From Pseudomonas viridiflava (GTDB lineage: Bacteria; Pseudomonadota; Gammaproteobacteria; Pseudomonadales; Pseudomonadaceae): a stretch of DNA of 64,000 bases. The DNA lies in contig UVIF01000001.1 in assembly GCA_900596015.1 (NCBI GenBank), forward strand, positions 328,513 to 392,512. Direction: 5' to 3'. A program made the translations under genes and the position numbers. Shown piece after piece: positions 32,445 to 42,001 of this stretch (its first letter is position 1; each line of letters begins with the position of its first letter). The notes under the pieces were generated by a model, which saw only the letters and a program-made list of their open reading frames with translations, did no database searches and was not told the origin of the DNA.

Positions 32445-33118
32445 GCATGCGCCTTCGAGCGGTACTTTTCGATATGGACGGCACGCTGCTCGACACCGCG
32501 CCGGACTTCATCGCCATCTGCCAGGCCATGCGCGCCGAGCGCGACCTGCCGCCGATCGACGAGCAACGTGTGCGCGACGTGATTTCCGGCGGGGCCAAGG
32601 CCATGGTCCAGGCGTCGTTCGACCTGGCGCCCGAATCGGCGGAGTTCGAGGCCTTGCGCCTGGAATTCCTCGAGCGCTACCAACACGGCTGCGCGGTCCA
32701 CAGCCATCTTTATGAAGGCATGGCGCAACTGCTCGCGGATATCGAGCAAGCCAAGCTGATCTGGGGCGTGGTGACCAACAAGCCGTTGCGCTTCGCCGAG
32801 CCGATCATGCAGCAGCTGGGGCTGGCACAGCGGTCGGCGGTGCTGATCTGCCCCGACCACGTGACGCGCAGCAAGCCGGACCCCGAACCCGTGCTGCTGG
32901 CCTGCAGCAAGCTCGACCTGGACCCGGCCAGCGTGCTGTTCGTCGGTGACGACCTGCGCGACATCGAGTCGGGCCGCGATGCCGGCACCAGGACGGCAGC
33001 AGTGCGCTACGGCTACATCCATCCCGACGACAACCCGGATCACTGGGGCGCCGACGTGGTGGTCGATCACCCGTCGGATCTGCGCCGCGTGCTCGACCAG
33101 GCCCTTTGCGGCTGCTGA
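32441..33118 (+). CDS. mupP: N-acetylmuramic acid 6-phosphate phosphatase
   Basis: This 225-residue HAD-superfamily phosphatase has the nucleophile motif [12 protein letters not shown], the motif II Thr in VVTNKP, the lysine in RSKPDPEP and the [10 protein letters not shown] acid motif. It is often annotated as phosphoglycolate phosphatase, but in pseudomonads the gene directly after ubiG codes for MupP. MupP removes the 6-phosphate of MurNAc-6P in the recycling path that bypasses de novo UDP-MurNAc synthesis. The function rests on this context. The start is ATG 32441 in the ATGA overlap; ATG 32447 is an alternative. Confidence 0.9.
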   Translation: MSMRLRAVLFDMDGTLLDTAPDFIAICQAMRAERDLPPIDEQRVRDVISGGAKAMVQASFDLAPESAEFEALRLEFLERYQHGCAVHSHLYEGMAQLLADIEQAKLIWGVVTNKPLRFAEPIMQQLGLAQRSAVLICPDHVTRSKPDPEPVLLACSKLDLDPASVLFVGDDLRDIESGRDAGTRTAAVRYGYIHPDDNPDHWGADVVVDHPSDLRRVLDQALCGC

Positions 33119-33143
33119 ACCGTATTACTTTCCAGGAGTTTCC

Positions 33144-33884
33144 ATGTTCGACTACTCAGCCCGCCCCGACCTGCTGGCCGGGCGCATCATCCTGGTGACC
33201 GGTGCCGGCCGTGGCATCGGCGCTGCCGCCGCGAAAACCTTCGCCGCCCATGGCGCCACCGTGCTGCTGCTGGGCAAGACCGAATCCAACCTGACCACCG
33301 TGTACGACGAGATCGAAGCCGCCGGGCATGCCCAGCCGGTGGTGATCACCTTCGACCTGCAGAGCGCGCGAAGCGAGCAGTACGCGCAATTGGCACAGAT
33401 GATCGAGAGCACTTTCGGCCGCCTCGATGGCCTGTTGCACAACGCCTCGATCATTGGCCCGCGCACGCCCCTCGACGTGCTGCCAAACGACGAGTTCGTC
33501 CAGGTGATGCAGGTCAACGTCAATGCCACCTTCATGCTCACTCGCGCGCTGCTGCCGCTGCTCAAGCAGGCAGCGGATGGCTCGATAGCCTTTACCTCCA
33601 GCAGTGTCGGTCGCAAGGGACGCGCCCACTGGGGCGCCTATGGCGTGTCGAAGTTCGCTACCGAAGGCTTGATGCAGACCCTCGCCGACGAGCTGGAAGG
33701 TGTCAGCGCGGTGCGCGCCAACAGTATCAACCCCGGTGCCACGCGCACGGCCATGCGGGCGCAGGCGTACCCTGCCGAGGAGCCAGGCCGCAACCCGCTG
33801 CCCGAACAGATCATGCCGGTGTATCTGTATTTGATGGGACCCGACAGTACCGGGGTCAACGGCCGGGCGTTCGACGCCCAGTGA
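33144..33884 (+). CDS. YciK-type short-chain dehydrogenase
   Basis: This 246-residue SDR protein has the cofactor motif VTGAGRGIGAAAAKTF, a LLHNASI stretch in place of NNAG, the catalytic Ser in TSSSVG and the AYGVSKFA (Y-x-x-x-K) motif. It is recognised as YciK, an oxidoreductase of unknown substrate. An AGGAG stands 7 bases before the ATG at 33144. It is 25 bases after mupP and likely shares the operon. Confidence 0.92.
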   Translation: MFDYSARPDLLAGRIILVTGAGRGIGAAAAKTFAAHGATVLLLGKTESNLTTVYDEIEAAGHAQPVVITFDLQSARSEQYAQLAQMIESTFGRLDGLLHNASIIGPRTPLDVLPNDEFVQVMQVNVNATFMLTRALLPLLKQAADGSIAFTSSSVGRKGRAHWGAYGVSKFATEGLMQTLADELEGVSAVRANSINPGATRTAMRAQAYPAEEPGRNPLPEQIMPVYLYLMGPDSTGVNGRAFDAQ

Positions 33885-34000
33885 AATGTGTCCTCAGGAC
33901 GGACGCCGACCGTTGTGACGACCGGCCAGCCAGCCTGTCGCGCAACCGTGGCGCCGCCTGAGGCGATCCTGCTAGTGCTGCGTCACGCCGCTAGCCCGCT

Positions 34001-34783
34001 TCAAGCCACGACCCTTTTGTCCAGGGTGGTGGTGCGCTGCAGCTCCAGCGCCATGCAGCGCTCCAGAAACAGGAACATGAAGTCGTAGCTCTTGCAGATG
34101 GCGTTGCGCAGCTCGGCCTGCTGCAGTTCGGTGGCATGGTTGCCGATCAAGGTGCAGATGATTTCCAGCGCTTCCCACGGATGCTCGTCATCGTACTGGG
34201 CATGCAGGCTCAGCCAGCGCATGGCGCGCTTGCGGTTCTGCTCGGGGAATGCCTGGGCATAGGTGTCGTCGGCGCAGACCACGGCCGACCACTCGCCGGT
34301 TGCACCCTCGATGGCATAGTTGGTGGCCGCCATGGCGACCGCCAGCGAGTCGGTGGCACAGCTCTGCCAGCACCAGTGGCTGAGCGCGTGCAGCTCGGCC
34401 GGCACGTCCTGGGCGATGAGATCCTGCAGACTGACGCCATGCGCCTGGCTCCAATGCACCCAATAATCGGCATGGTTGAGTTCGACACGGATGTTGCGCA
34501 TCAGCCAGCGCCGCGCCATGTCCTCGCCCGGATGCCGGGCAAAACGGGTCTTGGTCAGGTTCTGCGCCATGTACAGCGAGAACTGCTCTACCACGGGCCA
34601 GCCGCCGATCAGGTAATGACGCATGGTGCGTGAGCTCAGCTGGTTGTCGCGCATGCGCGCGTAAACCTCATGCTCGACGACCCGACGCTTGTTCGGCGCA
34701 CAGTCTTCGATCAGTTTCTGTGCCCACTCGGGATAACTTTTTGCGTCCATCAGCGGACCCAGGCGAATAAAAGGATCGTTCAC
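34001..34783 (-). CDS. TenA/PqqC-fold protein (heme-oxygenase-like fold)
   Basis: This 260-residue all-helical protein is TenA/PqqC-like. Possible metal or substrate residues are the E/H of HEVYARMR, E of VVEQFSLYM, E and H in VELNHADYW, E of AIEGATGEW and H of LHAQYDDEHPWEA. The spacing resembles the heme-oxygenase-like diiron group (HDO, including CADD) as much as thiaminase TenA, so it may be an iron-dependent oxidase rather than a thiaminase. The substrate is unknown. I chose the GTG start at 34783 (MNDPFIRLG) because GGAGG stands 7 bases upstream; TTG 34789 would sit too close. It lies 46 bases downstream of the GGDEF/EAL gene. Confidence 0.78.
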   Translation of the reverse strand: MNDPFIRLGPLMDAKSYPEWAQKLIEDCAPNKRRVVEHEVYARMRDNQLSSRTMRHYLIGGWPVVEQFSLYMAQNLTKTRFARHPGEDMARRWLMRNIRVELNHADYWVHWSQAHGVSLQDLIAQDVPAELHALSHWCWQSCATDSLAVAMAATNYAIEGATGEWSAVVCADDTYAQAFPEQNRKRAMRWLSLHAQYDDEHPWEALEIICTLIGNHATELQQAELRNAICKSYDFMFLFLERCMALELQRTTTLDKRVVA

Positions 34784-34829
34784 TGGCAAACCTCCATTTA
34801 ATTAAGTGAAGAACAGCGGCAAATTGCCC

Positions 34830-37292
34830 TTATCGGAAAGTGTCGGGAACGCCAAAGCGCAACGGCCGCAGTCTGCCCAGGTGACGGCGCAGACTGTTAC
34901 AGGTGAAAACCTGCGGTCGCTCGATCAAATATCCTTGTGCGTAGTCCACACCAATTTCCAGCAAGGCCTGTTCTATCAGAGGCGTCTCGACAAACTCGGC
35001 AATGGTGCGCTTGCCCATGACATGGCCAATATGGTTGATCACTTCCACCATCGCCCGATTGATCGGGTCGTCCAACATATCTTTAACGAAGCTGCCGTCG
35101 ATTTTCAAATAATCAACGGGTAAATGTTTCAAATAGGCAAAAGAGGACATACCGGCGCAGAAGTCGTCGAGTGCAAAGTGACAACCCAAGCCCTTCAATT
35201 CATTGATAAAACGGATGGCGCTGCCGAGGTTTGCGATGGCGCTGGTTTCGGTAATCTCGAAACATATCAATTCGGCGGGAATCGCATGCAAGCGAAATTG
35301 CTCGCGGAGGAACTCGAGAAATTCGTCATCCCCTATACTGATCCCGGACAGATTGATCGCGCACACCGCCAGCGGCCCCTGGTCGGGCTGGTCGAGGGTC
35401 TGGCGCACGACCTTGAATACGTTCTGCACCACCCAACGGTCCAGGGCGGTCATCAGGCCGTAGCGTTCGGCAGCCGGGATGAACACTTCGGGCATGATGA
35501 TGCGGCCGGTTTCGTCGCTCAGGCGCAGGAGGATCTCGATGTGCCCACCTGGCGGTCCGTCCTGTATCCCCAGGGCGGCGATCTCCTGTGCATACAGGCA
35601 GAACCGGTTTTCCTCCAGGGCCATGTGCAGGCGCTGGACCCATGCCATCTCGTCGACCCGCACGGTCAGTTCGCTGTCGGCGGCGTGGTAGACCTGAACG
35701 CGGTTGCGACCGCGCTCCTTGGCCAGGTAGCAGGCCATGTCCGCAGCGCGCATCGAGGCTTCGAGGGTGATCGGGGCCTGGGTCAGGTGCACCATGCCAA
35801 CGCTGACAGTGGTGACGAACGGGCGCCCCTTCCACACGAAGTGCAGGTTCTGCACGGTGTGGCGCAGCGTTTCGGCCAGCTTCTCCGACTCGGCGGCCGA
35901 GCAGTTCTCGATGAGGATGCCGAACTCGTCACCGCCCAGCCGGGCCAGGGTGTCACCCTCGCGCAGCCCGGACTGCAGCAGTGCGCAAATGTGGCGAAGC
36001 AGCTCGTCGCCCGCCGCGTGGCCGCAGGTGTCGTTGACCAGCTTGAACTGGTCGAGGTCGAGGAACATCAGTGAGTGGCAGCCCGGATAGCGCTGCAGCG
36101 CGCTGAGCGCCTGCTCGAGGCGGAACTCGAATTCGCGGCGGTTGGCCAGCCCGGTCAGCGCATCGTGCGTGGCCTGCCACGACAGGTTGGCGATGTACTG
36201 ACGCTCCTGGGTCATGTCGTGCAGCACCAGCACGGTACCGCTGATGTGCTGGTCGGTCTGGATCGGCGCACCCACCAGCGTCACCGAGACCGTGCTGCCG
36301 TCCAGGCGCTGGATCAGCTTGGCGTGTTCGCTGCCGCCGCGCAGGTCGCCACTGACGATGTGATCGATCAGGGTGAAGCTGTCCTTCTCCGCGTTTTCGT
36401 CGAGCAGGTTGAACAGCGCCGCCAGCGGCAGCCCCACGGCCTGGTCGGCGCTCCAGTGGGTGAGTCGCTCGGCGGCCGGGTTCATGTAGAGAATGGCGCC
36501 TTCGACATCCGTGGTGATCACCCCGTCGCCGATCGACGCCAGGGTCACCTGGGCGCGGTCCTTTTCCAGTTGCAAGGCATAGGCGAAGGCATGGCGCTGG
36601 TTGAGCAATTTGCGCGTGCGCCACAGCGCCAGCACGATCAACAGCAGTGCCACCAGCAGGTTGCTGACCACCAGCAGGTACTGCACCGCGCGCGAGCCTT
36701 CGCCCAATGCCACGCTGAAGGCCATCGCGGCAGGCGTGACCGCATCATTGATAAGCATGATCTGGTGCTTCCAGCGCGCCATGTCCGCTTCGCTGGCGGT
36801 GCCGGCCTGCTGCGCCGCGTGCATCTGCTGCGCAAGGGCGTCGAGTTCGACCAGGTAGGTGTCGCCGATCTTCCAGTGCGCGATGGCTCTGGACATGTAG
36901 CTCACATCGCTGAAGTGACGGTACAGCCAGATGATGTTCTGCATGTCGTCAGGGTGGTTGTTGCCCTTCAGGATGCCCGCCCGTGCAGCCGCCAGATCGG
37001 GCTCGGGCTGGTCGAGGGCGAGGCGCAGCTGATGACCGCCCTGGGGAATGGCGATGGCGCGCAGGTACTTCTGGAAGACTTCCTCGTCGCGGCTGTCGGC
37101 GTACAGGTTCAGGTAGTAGATCGCGTCTTTCTGACCCTTGGACCAGAAGCTTTCGCCCGCGACATAGCTGCGCACCGCGGACAGCGCGTAGAGGCTGATG
37201 CAACCCAGCATTGCCATCAACCCCACGACGGCGATGAATGGCCAGACAATCCCCAGCAATCTCGGCGTATCGAGAGTCTGTGTGTGCTTCAT
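34830..37292 (-). CDS. Membrane PAS-GGDEF-EAL protein (cyclic di-GMP synthase/phosphodiesterase)
   Basis: This 820-residue protein has two membrane helices (about 15-35 and 203-225) enclosing a periplasmic sensor of about 165 residues, a PAS domain (about 240-365), a GGDEF domain and an EAL domain. The GGDEF site is intact (RLGGDEFGIL) with a product-inhibition RxxD site (REGD) five residues before. The EAL domain reads EILLRL for the signature E, then NLSG, FEITET, LDDFCAG, LKIDGSF, AEFVET and AQGYLIERP, so all metal and base residues appear present. Both making and breaking of cyclic di-GMP are possible. The start MKHTQTLD at 37292 has AAGGA 6 bases upstream. The signal it senses is unknown. 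Confidence 0.93.
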   Translation of the reverse strand: MKHTQTLDTPRLLGIVWPFIAVVGLMAMLGCISLYALSAVRSYVAGESFWSKGQKDAIYYLNLYADSRDEEVFQKYLRAIAIPQGGHQLRLALDQPEPDLAAARAGILKGNNHPDDMQNIIWLYRHFSDVSYMSRAIAHWKIGDTYLVELDALAQQMHAAQQAGTASEADMARWKHQIMLINDAVTPAAMAFSVALGEGSRAVQYLLVVSNLLVALLLIVLALWRTRKLLNQRHAFAYALQLEKDRAQVTLASIGDGVITTDVEGAILYMNPAAERLTHWSADQAVGLPLAALFNLLDENAEKDSFTLIDHIVSGDLRGGSEHAKLIQRLDGSTVSVTLVGAPIQTDQHISGTVLVLHDMTQERQYIANLSWQATHDALTGLANRREFEFRLEQALSALQRYPGCHSLMFLDLDQFKLVNDTCGHAAGDELLRHICALLQSGLREGDTLARLGGDEFGILIENCSAAESEKLAETLRHTVQNLHFVWKGRPFVTTVSVGMVHLTQAPITLEASMRAADMACYLAKERGRNRVQVYHAADSELTVRVDEMAWVQRLHMALEENRFCLYAQEIAALGIQDGPPGGHIEILLRLSDETGRIIMPEVFIPAAERYGLMTALDRWVVQNVFKVVRQTLDQPDQGPLAVCAINLSGISIGDDEFLEFLREQFRLHAIPAELICFEITETSAIANLGSAIRFINELKGLGCHFALDDFCAGMSSFAYLKHLPVDYLKIDGSFVKDMLDDPINRAMVEVINHIGHVMGKRTIAEFVETPLIEQALLEIGVDYAQGYLIERPQVFTCNSLRRHLGRLRPLRFGVPDTFR

Positions 37293-37379
37293 GAGGTTCC
37301 TTGCTTCAGCGATCCAGGCAACGTCCAAGTCAGAACTTCAATCACCACTGGCACACTCTAGGCTAGTTTCGGAAAGGAC

Positions 37380-37414
37380 CGGCACAGTTTTCGTCAGTGC
37401 CGAATCTTTTTTTT
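37380..37414 (+). terminator. Orphan plus-strand intrinsic terminator
   Basis: CGGCAC (37380-37385) and GTGCCG (37397-37402) form a 6-base GC-rich stem with an 11-base loop, followed by AATC and T8 (37407-37414). The shape is that of a terminator reading on the plus strand. Both flanking genes are on the minus strand, so it ends no known gene. The rest of this 151-base gap shows nothing else clear. Confidence 0.6.
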
Positions 37415-37443
37415 CATGGCTGGCCGCGCCGCAAGGCACGGAC

Positions 37444-39276
37444 TCAAACCTGTTGCAGATAACCGTACAGACGCGCATACAGCCCGCCCTCCGCGATGAG
37501 CTGCTGGTGATCGCCATCTTCGGCGATCCGGCCGCCGTCGAATACCAGCACCCGGTCGGCCTGCTTCACCGCAGACAGCCGGTGGGCAATGATCAACGTA
37601 GTGCGCCCGCGCAGGAATCGCGCAAGGGCCTGGTGCAGGTTGTACTCGGTGGCCGCATCGAGCGCAGAGGTGGCTTCGTCGAGAATGACCACCTTGGGCT
37701 CGGCCAGCACCATTCGGGCAATCGCCAGACGCTGGCGCTGGCCTCCAGAAAGGCGAACGCCCGAACGGCCGACGATGCTGTCCAGGCCCTGGGGCATGTC
37801 TCGCACCGTGTTGTCCAACTGGGCAATCTGCAGCGCATTCCAGCACGCCTGGTCGCAGGCCGTGCGCCCCATGGTCAGGTTGGCACGAATGGTGTCGTTG
37901 AACAGTGACGGATGCTGCAACACCACCGCGACATTGTCGCGCAGGGTGTCCAGACCTATCGCCTGCTGCAACGTACCGCCGAAGCGCACCTCTCCGGCCT
38001 GTGGCGTATAGAGCCCGAGCAGCAGTTGCACCAGCGTGCTCTTGCCACCCCCGCTGGCGCCGACGATGGCGACCTTTTCGCCAGGCGCAATGCTCAAGTC
38101 CAGCCGGTCCAGCACCTTGTCCTCGGCATAGGCGAAGCTCAGGCCGCGAATGTCGATGCCCACCGTCTCGCGGTCACGGAACGGATCGCTGCCACCCGGA
38201 TACCTGGGTTCATCGGCGCGAGCGAGCAATTCATTAATCCGGCTTAGCGCCCCACCTGCAGCGTAGTAGGCGTATTGCAGGTTCAACAACTGCTCCACCG
38301 GGGTGATCATGAACCAGAGATAGCTGAACACCGCCAGCATCTGGCCAATACTGAGGTCGGAGAACAGCACCGTGAGCATCGCGGCGGCGCGGAAGATATC
38401 GATGCCGAACTGGAACAGCAGCGCGCTGGCACGGCCCGACGCATCGCTCTTCCACATCGAGGCAACCGCGAAGTCGCGCACCTCGCGAGCGCGCAGGCCG
38501 AGGCGGCCCAGGAAATAACCCTGACGGTTGCTGGCGCGTACTTCCTGGATGGCGTCAAGGGTTTCGCCGAGTGCCTGGGTGAAGCGCGCCGTGCTGTCGT
38601 TCTCGAGCTTCTTCAAGTGTTTGACGCGCTTGCCCAGCACCACCGTGGCGTATACCACCAGAGGGTTGAACAGCAGAATGAGCAGCGCCAGTTTCCAGTG
38701 CATCCAGATCAGGATGCCTGCGGTGCCGGCGAGCGTCAGCACGGCCACCAGAAAGCGGCTCAGGGTCTCGCCAACGAATTTGTCCAGGGTTTCCAGGTCG
38801 GTGACCAGGTGGGTAGTGACGGTCCCGCTGCCCAGGCTTTCGTATTCACTGAGCGAGATACGCTTGAGCCGTTCGATCAGACGCAGGCGCAGGCGGTAGA
38901 CCACATCCTTGGCCAGCCCGGCGAACAGCCGCGCCTGCACGACATTGAAAAGCAATGCGCCACAACGCAGAGTGAAACTGATCACCAGCATCAGGCCGAT
39001 GAACCCGACGGGGATTTGCCACGCCGTGGGCAACACTTGGCTCATCCAGCGCGTGGCACTGCCAGCATGCCCCAGCAGCACCTCATCGACCAGCAGCGGC
39101 AGCAACAGGGGTATCGGCACGCTGCACAAGGTGGCGAGTACCGCGACGCCATTGGCGGTCCACAGCGTCCGCTTGTGCTGCAATGCCAATCGGCGTATTT
39201 CGCCCCAGCTCAGGCGGTCTGCCGCGGGCGTGGTTTGCGAACCTGCCGCCCCGACGGGGCCGGGTCGCTCATGCAT
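37444..39276 (-). CDS. ABC exporter, fused membrane and ATPase domains
   Basis: This 610-residue protein has six membrane helices (about 40-330) and a nucleotide-binding domain. Walker A is GASGGGKST, the signature is RLSGGQRQRLAIARM, Walker B is VVILDEATSALD and the H-loop is IAHRLSAVK. It would act as a homodimer that exports a substrate, lipid or drug; the substrate is not clear. The start MHERPGPVG at 39276 overlaps the DsbA-like stop by eight bases. The gene order DsbA-like - ABC suggests co-transcription, and both follow trhO. Confidence 0.9.
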   Translation of the reverse strand: MHERPGPVGAAGSQTTPAADRLSWGEIRRLALQHKRTLWTANGVAVLATLCSVPIPLLLPLLVDEVLLGHAGSATRWMSQVLPTAWQIPVGFIGLMLVISFTLRCGALLFNVVQARLFAGLAKDVVYRLRLRLIERLKRISLSEYESLGSGTVTTHLVTDLETLDKFVGETLSRFLVAVLTLAGTAGILIWMHWKLALLILLFNPLVVYATVVLGKRVKHLKKLENDSTARFTQALGETLDAIQEVRASNRQGYFLGRLGLRAREVRDFAVASMWKSDASGRASALLFQFGIDIFRAAAMLTVLFSDLSIGQMLAVFSYLWFMITPVEQLLNLQYAYYAAGGALSRINELLARADEPRYPGGSDPFRDRETVGIDIRGLSFAYAEDKVLDRLDLSIAPGEKVAIVGASGGGKSTLVQLLLGLYTPQAGEVRFGGTLQQAIGLDTLRDNVAVVLQHPSLFNDTIRANLTMGRTACDQACWNALQIAQLDNTVRDMPQGLDSIVGRSGVRLSGGQRQRLAIARMVLAEPKVVILDEATSALDAATEYNLHQALARFLRGRTTLIIAHRLSAVKQADRVLVFDGGRIAEDGDHQQLIAEGGLYARLYGYLQQV

Positions 39277-39904
39277 CGGCGGCACGTTCCAGCCAGCGAG
39301 CCAACAGCGGTGCCAGATCGGCCAGGGGCCGATAGCCATTGGTCAGCAAAGCCAACTGGCCGTCGCGCTCCGCGAGCAAGGTGGGAAAGCCGGCAATGCC
39401 CAGTCCCTGTGCCCAGGCAAAATCGGCCTGGGTGGTTTGCACACGAAGATCGCTGTCGAAAGCCTCGACGAACTCGATGCGCGGCACACCGGCCTGTTCG
39501 GCCAGGGCAGCCAATTGCACCGGCTGGGTCACATCCACACGCAGGGTGTAGAACGCCTGCTGGATCAGCTTGACCAGCGGCCAGGCCAGATCGGGTGCCA
39601 GCTCGCGCACCGCCACGATCGCTCGGCAAGCCGGCTCGGTGTCGTAGACGAAGCCTGCCGGCAGTGCGCCCTCGAACTCGAAAGCCTGGCCGCTGGCCTC
39701 GTGCACCGCGTGCCAGTGCTCGAGAATGTAATCACGGGTGGTCGGCTCCAGCGCCGCGCCGCCGCTGCGCAGTCCGCCCACTACGATATGGGTCTTGACC
39801 CCTGCCGCCTCGGCCTGATCGATCAGGGCCTGGGCCACGGGCGCGAAGCCCCAGCACCAGGAGCACATCGGGTCCATCACGTAGATCAGGCGGTTGCGCG
39901 ACAT
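39269..39904 (-). CDS. DsbA-family thioredoxin-fold protein (FrnE-like)
   Basis: This 211-residue protein has a CxxC motif, CSWCWGF, near residue 14, in a YVMDPMCSWCWGF context, and the cis-proline region GIAGFPTLL later. There is no signal peptide, so this is a cytoplasmic DsbA-like oxidoreductase similar to FrnE-type proteins. The partner is unknown. I chose the start MSRNRLIYV at 39904, 4 bases after the trhO stop. The 31 codons upstream overlap trhO and are discarded. It overlaps the following ABC gene by eight bases. Confidence 0.85.
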   Translation of the reverse strand: MSRNRLIYVMDPMCSWCWGFAPVAQALIDQAEAAGVKTHIVVGGLRSGGAALEPTTRDYILEHWHAVHEASGQAFEFEGALPAGFVYDTEPACRAIVAVRELAPDLAWPLVKLIQQAFYTLRVDVTQPVQLAALAEQAGVPRIEFVEAFDSDLRVQTTQADFAWAQGLGIAGFPTLLAERDGQLALLTNGYRPLADLAPLLARWLERAADA

Positions 39905-39908
39905 GGAC

Positions 39909-40847
39909 TCAATCCTGGGCAGCTTTGCGATAGTTGTGGCCGATAGGGTGCGGCAGATTGCGCGCGCGGGCCAGTTCGATCTGCTTCTGACGATCAATGG
40001 CGCTCTTGCGGGTCTTTTCGCTCAGGCTGTTCCAGCAGTGCGGGCAACTGACGCCGGGGACGTAGTGCTCGCTGGCGCGATCGTCGACACTGATCGGCGT
40101 GCGACAGGCATGGCACTGATCGTAATCGCCTTCGCTGAGGTCATGGCGCACCGTGACGCGATTGTCGAAGACGAAGCAGTCTCCTTGCCACTTGCTTTCC
40201 TGCTGAGGCACCTGCTCCAGGTACTTGAGAATGCCGCCCTTGAGGTGATAGACCTCTTCGAAGCCTTCGCCGAGCATGTAACTGGAGGCTTTTTCGCAGC
40301 GGATACCGCCGGTGCAGAACATGGCGACCTTCTTGTGTACCGCTGGGTCGAAATGCGCCTTGATGTAATCCGGGAATTCGCGGAACGAAGCGGTCTTGGG
40401 GTCCACGGCGCCCTGAAAGGTGCCGATGGCGACTTCGTAGTCATTGCGAGTGTCGATCAGCAGGACTTCAGGATCGTCGAGCAACGCATTCCAGTCCTGC
40501 GGCTCGACATAGGTGCCGACCGTCAGGTTGGGGTCCACTCCCGCGACGCCCAGGGTAACGATTTCCTTTTTCAGCTTGACCTTGGTGCGATAGAACGGCT
40601 GCTCGTCGCAGTGCGATTCCTTGTGGTCGATGTCGTCCATGCGTGGATCGAGCTTGAGCCAGGCCAACAAGCCGTCGATGCCTTCGCGGGTGCCGGACAC
40701 GGTGCCGTTGATGCCTTCGGCGGCTATCAGCAGCGTGCCTTTGATGTCGTTGTCGAGCATGGCCTGCAGCAGCGGCTCACGCATTTCGACGTAATCTTCC
40801 AGGGTGACGAACTTGTACAGTGCCGCCACGACGATCGCTTGGGTCAT
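39909..40847 (-). CDS. trhO: tRNA uridine 5-hydroxylase, rhodanese family
   Basis: This 312-residue protein has a rhodanese domain with the active Cys in [13 protein letters not shown], an N-terminal UPF0176 domain ([33 protein letters not shown]) and a C-terminal Cys-rich tail (CHACRTPIS and SCPHCWNSL) that may bind zinc. TrhO (YceA) puts the 5-hydroxyl on wobble uridine of tRNA, using oxygen. The start [10 protein letters not shown] at 40847 is the family start. It heads the trhO - DsbA-like - ABC group on the minus strand. Confidence 0.93.
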   Translation of the reverse strand: MTQAIVVAALYKFVTLEDYVEMREPLLQAMLDNDIKGTLLIAAEGINGTVSGTREGIDGLLAWLKLDPRMDDIDHKESHCDEQPFYRTKVKLKKEIVTLGVAGVDPNLTVGTYVEPQDWNALLDDPEVLLIDTRNDYEVAIGTFQGAVDPKTASFREFPDYIKAHFDPAVHKKVAMFCTGGIRCEKASSYMLGEGFEEVYHLKGGILKYLEQVPQQESKWQGDCFVFDNRVTVRHDLSEGDYDQCHACRTPISVDDRASEHYVPGVSCPHCWNSLSEKTRKSAIDRQKQIELARARNLPHPIGHNYRKAAQD

Positions 40848-40949
40848 GGGTAAAACGCTCCAGGTGGTCGACCGCGCAAGGGCCGGACCGGATTTTCTTG
40901 GGGGACAGTCCACGGGACGAGTCAGGCGACAGGTCAGTGAACAGAAATG

Positions 40950-40983
40950 AAAAAACCCGCCAACGGCATGCCGCTGGCGGGTC
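40950..40983 (-). terminator. Intrinsic terminator after the BolA gene
   Basis: The minus strand reads ACCCGCCAGCGGCATGCCGT and then TGGCGGGT followed by T6. The 12-base stem is near-perfect. It lies 25 bases after the BolA-family stop and upstream of trhO, so it separates the two units. Confidence 0.88.
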
Positions 40984-41007
40984 GCAGATTCTAGCAAATT
41001 CCCTGAC

Positions 41008-41304
41008 TCAGTGCCCACCGCCAGCGCAGGTGGGCGAAGCCGGTGCGGCCCCTGTCTGCGCCCATTCCAGAGGCGTGTAGGTGTGCAGCGCCAAGGCATG
41101 GAACTCACCCATCAGCTCGCCGAGCGTGCCGTACACCAACTGATGGCGCTTGACGCTGTTGAGGCCGGCGAATCGCTCACTGACCAGCACCGCCTTGTAA
41201 TGGGTCTCGGTGCCCCGGCTGTGCATGTGGCTTTCGTCCAGCACCTGCAGATGCTCGGGTTGCAGCATCTGCAGGGTGGATACGATACGGTCCTTCATCG
41301 ACAT
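41008..41304 (-). CDS. BolA-family protein
   Basis: This 98-residue protein has the BolA core: [20 protein letters not shown], then [21 protein letters not shown], and the [13 protein letters not shown] end. BolA proteins bind monothiol glutaredoxins and an Fe-S cluster, and some act as regulators. I chose ATG 41304 because GGAG stands nine bases upstream; TTG 41322 is also open. A DUF2059 gene lies just upstream (stop 14 bases away), so the pair may be co-transcribed. Confidence 0.9.
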   Translation of the reverse strand: MSMKDRIVSTLQMLQPEHLQVLDESHMHSRGTETHYKAVLVSERFAGLNSVKRHQLVYGTLGELMGEFHALALHTYTPLEWAQTGAAPASPTCAGGGH

Positions 41305-41318
41305 CAGTGGCGACTCCG

Positions 41319-41858
41319 TCAAGGCTTCGCTGGCTTGGCCGGACCTGCAGCAGCCTTGGCGGCGCCCTGTGGATCCAGTTCCTTGGTCATGTCAGCCAAC
41401 AGGTTGTTGACCACTGGCACTGCGCTCTCTAGCTTCTGCTGGGTCAGTTGCGCGGACTGCTGGGTCACGGTGGGCATTTTTTCCAGCACTTTCTTGCCCA
41501 GCGGCGACTGGTAGAACTTCACCAGGTCCTTGAGCTCCTGCTCGGAGAAGTTGGTGGTGTAGAGCTTGACCATGTCGGGCTTGAGCTTGGGCCAGCCGAT
41601 GGCCTGGTCCAACGCTGCATTGGCCTTGGCCTGATAGGTTTCCAGAGTCGCCTGCTTGCTGGCCGGTGCCTTGGTCTGCTCGAAACGCTGAGCGAACATT
41701 TGCTGCACTTGCATGTACACCGGCGTACCCAGCTTGTCCGCATGAGCCATCATCAGGAAGGCTTCGGCGCTGGCGTTGTGGCTGGCGGTGTCGGCAAGTA
41801 CCTGGCCACTGGCACAGACGAGAACAGCCGCGGTGCAGATGGCGCGAAAACGAGTCAT
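41319..41858 (-). CDS. DUF2059 periplasmic protein
   Basis: This 179-residue protein has a signal peptide (cleavage near VLADTAS, residues 20-24) and a DUF2059 core (LYTTNFSEQELKDLVKFYQSPLGKKVLEKMP). The tail is Ala/Pro/Lys-rich. The family occurs in the periplasm of many proteobacteria; function unknown. An AAGGA lies 8 bases before ATG 41858. It is likely in one unit with the BolA gene. Confidence 0.87.
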   Translation of the reverse strand: MTRFRAICTAAVLVCASGQVLADTASHNASAEAFLMMAHADKLGTPVYMQVQQMFAQRFEQTKAPASKQATLETYQAKANAALDQAIGWPKLKPDMVKLYTTNFSEQELKDLVKFYQSPLGKKVLEKMPTVTQQSAQLTQQKLESAVPVVNNLLADMTKELDPQGAAKAAAGPAKPAKP

Positions 41859-42001
41859 CGAGTTTCCTTATCTAGCAGGCGAGGTAAAACCCCAGAAACG
41901 ATCATTCTGCGCTCAAGCTCGTGCGTCTCTCAACCCCAGGCTACGAACGGCACGTGCAGTTTCATGGAACCAGACGCCGGGTATGTACCCTAACAGCCAA
42001 G

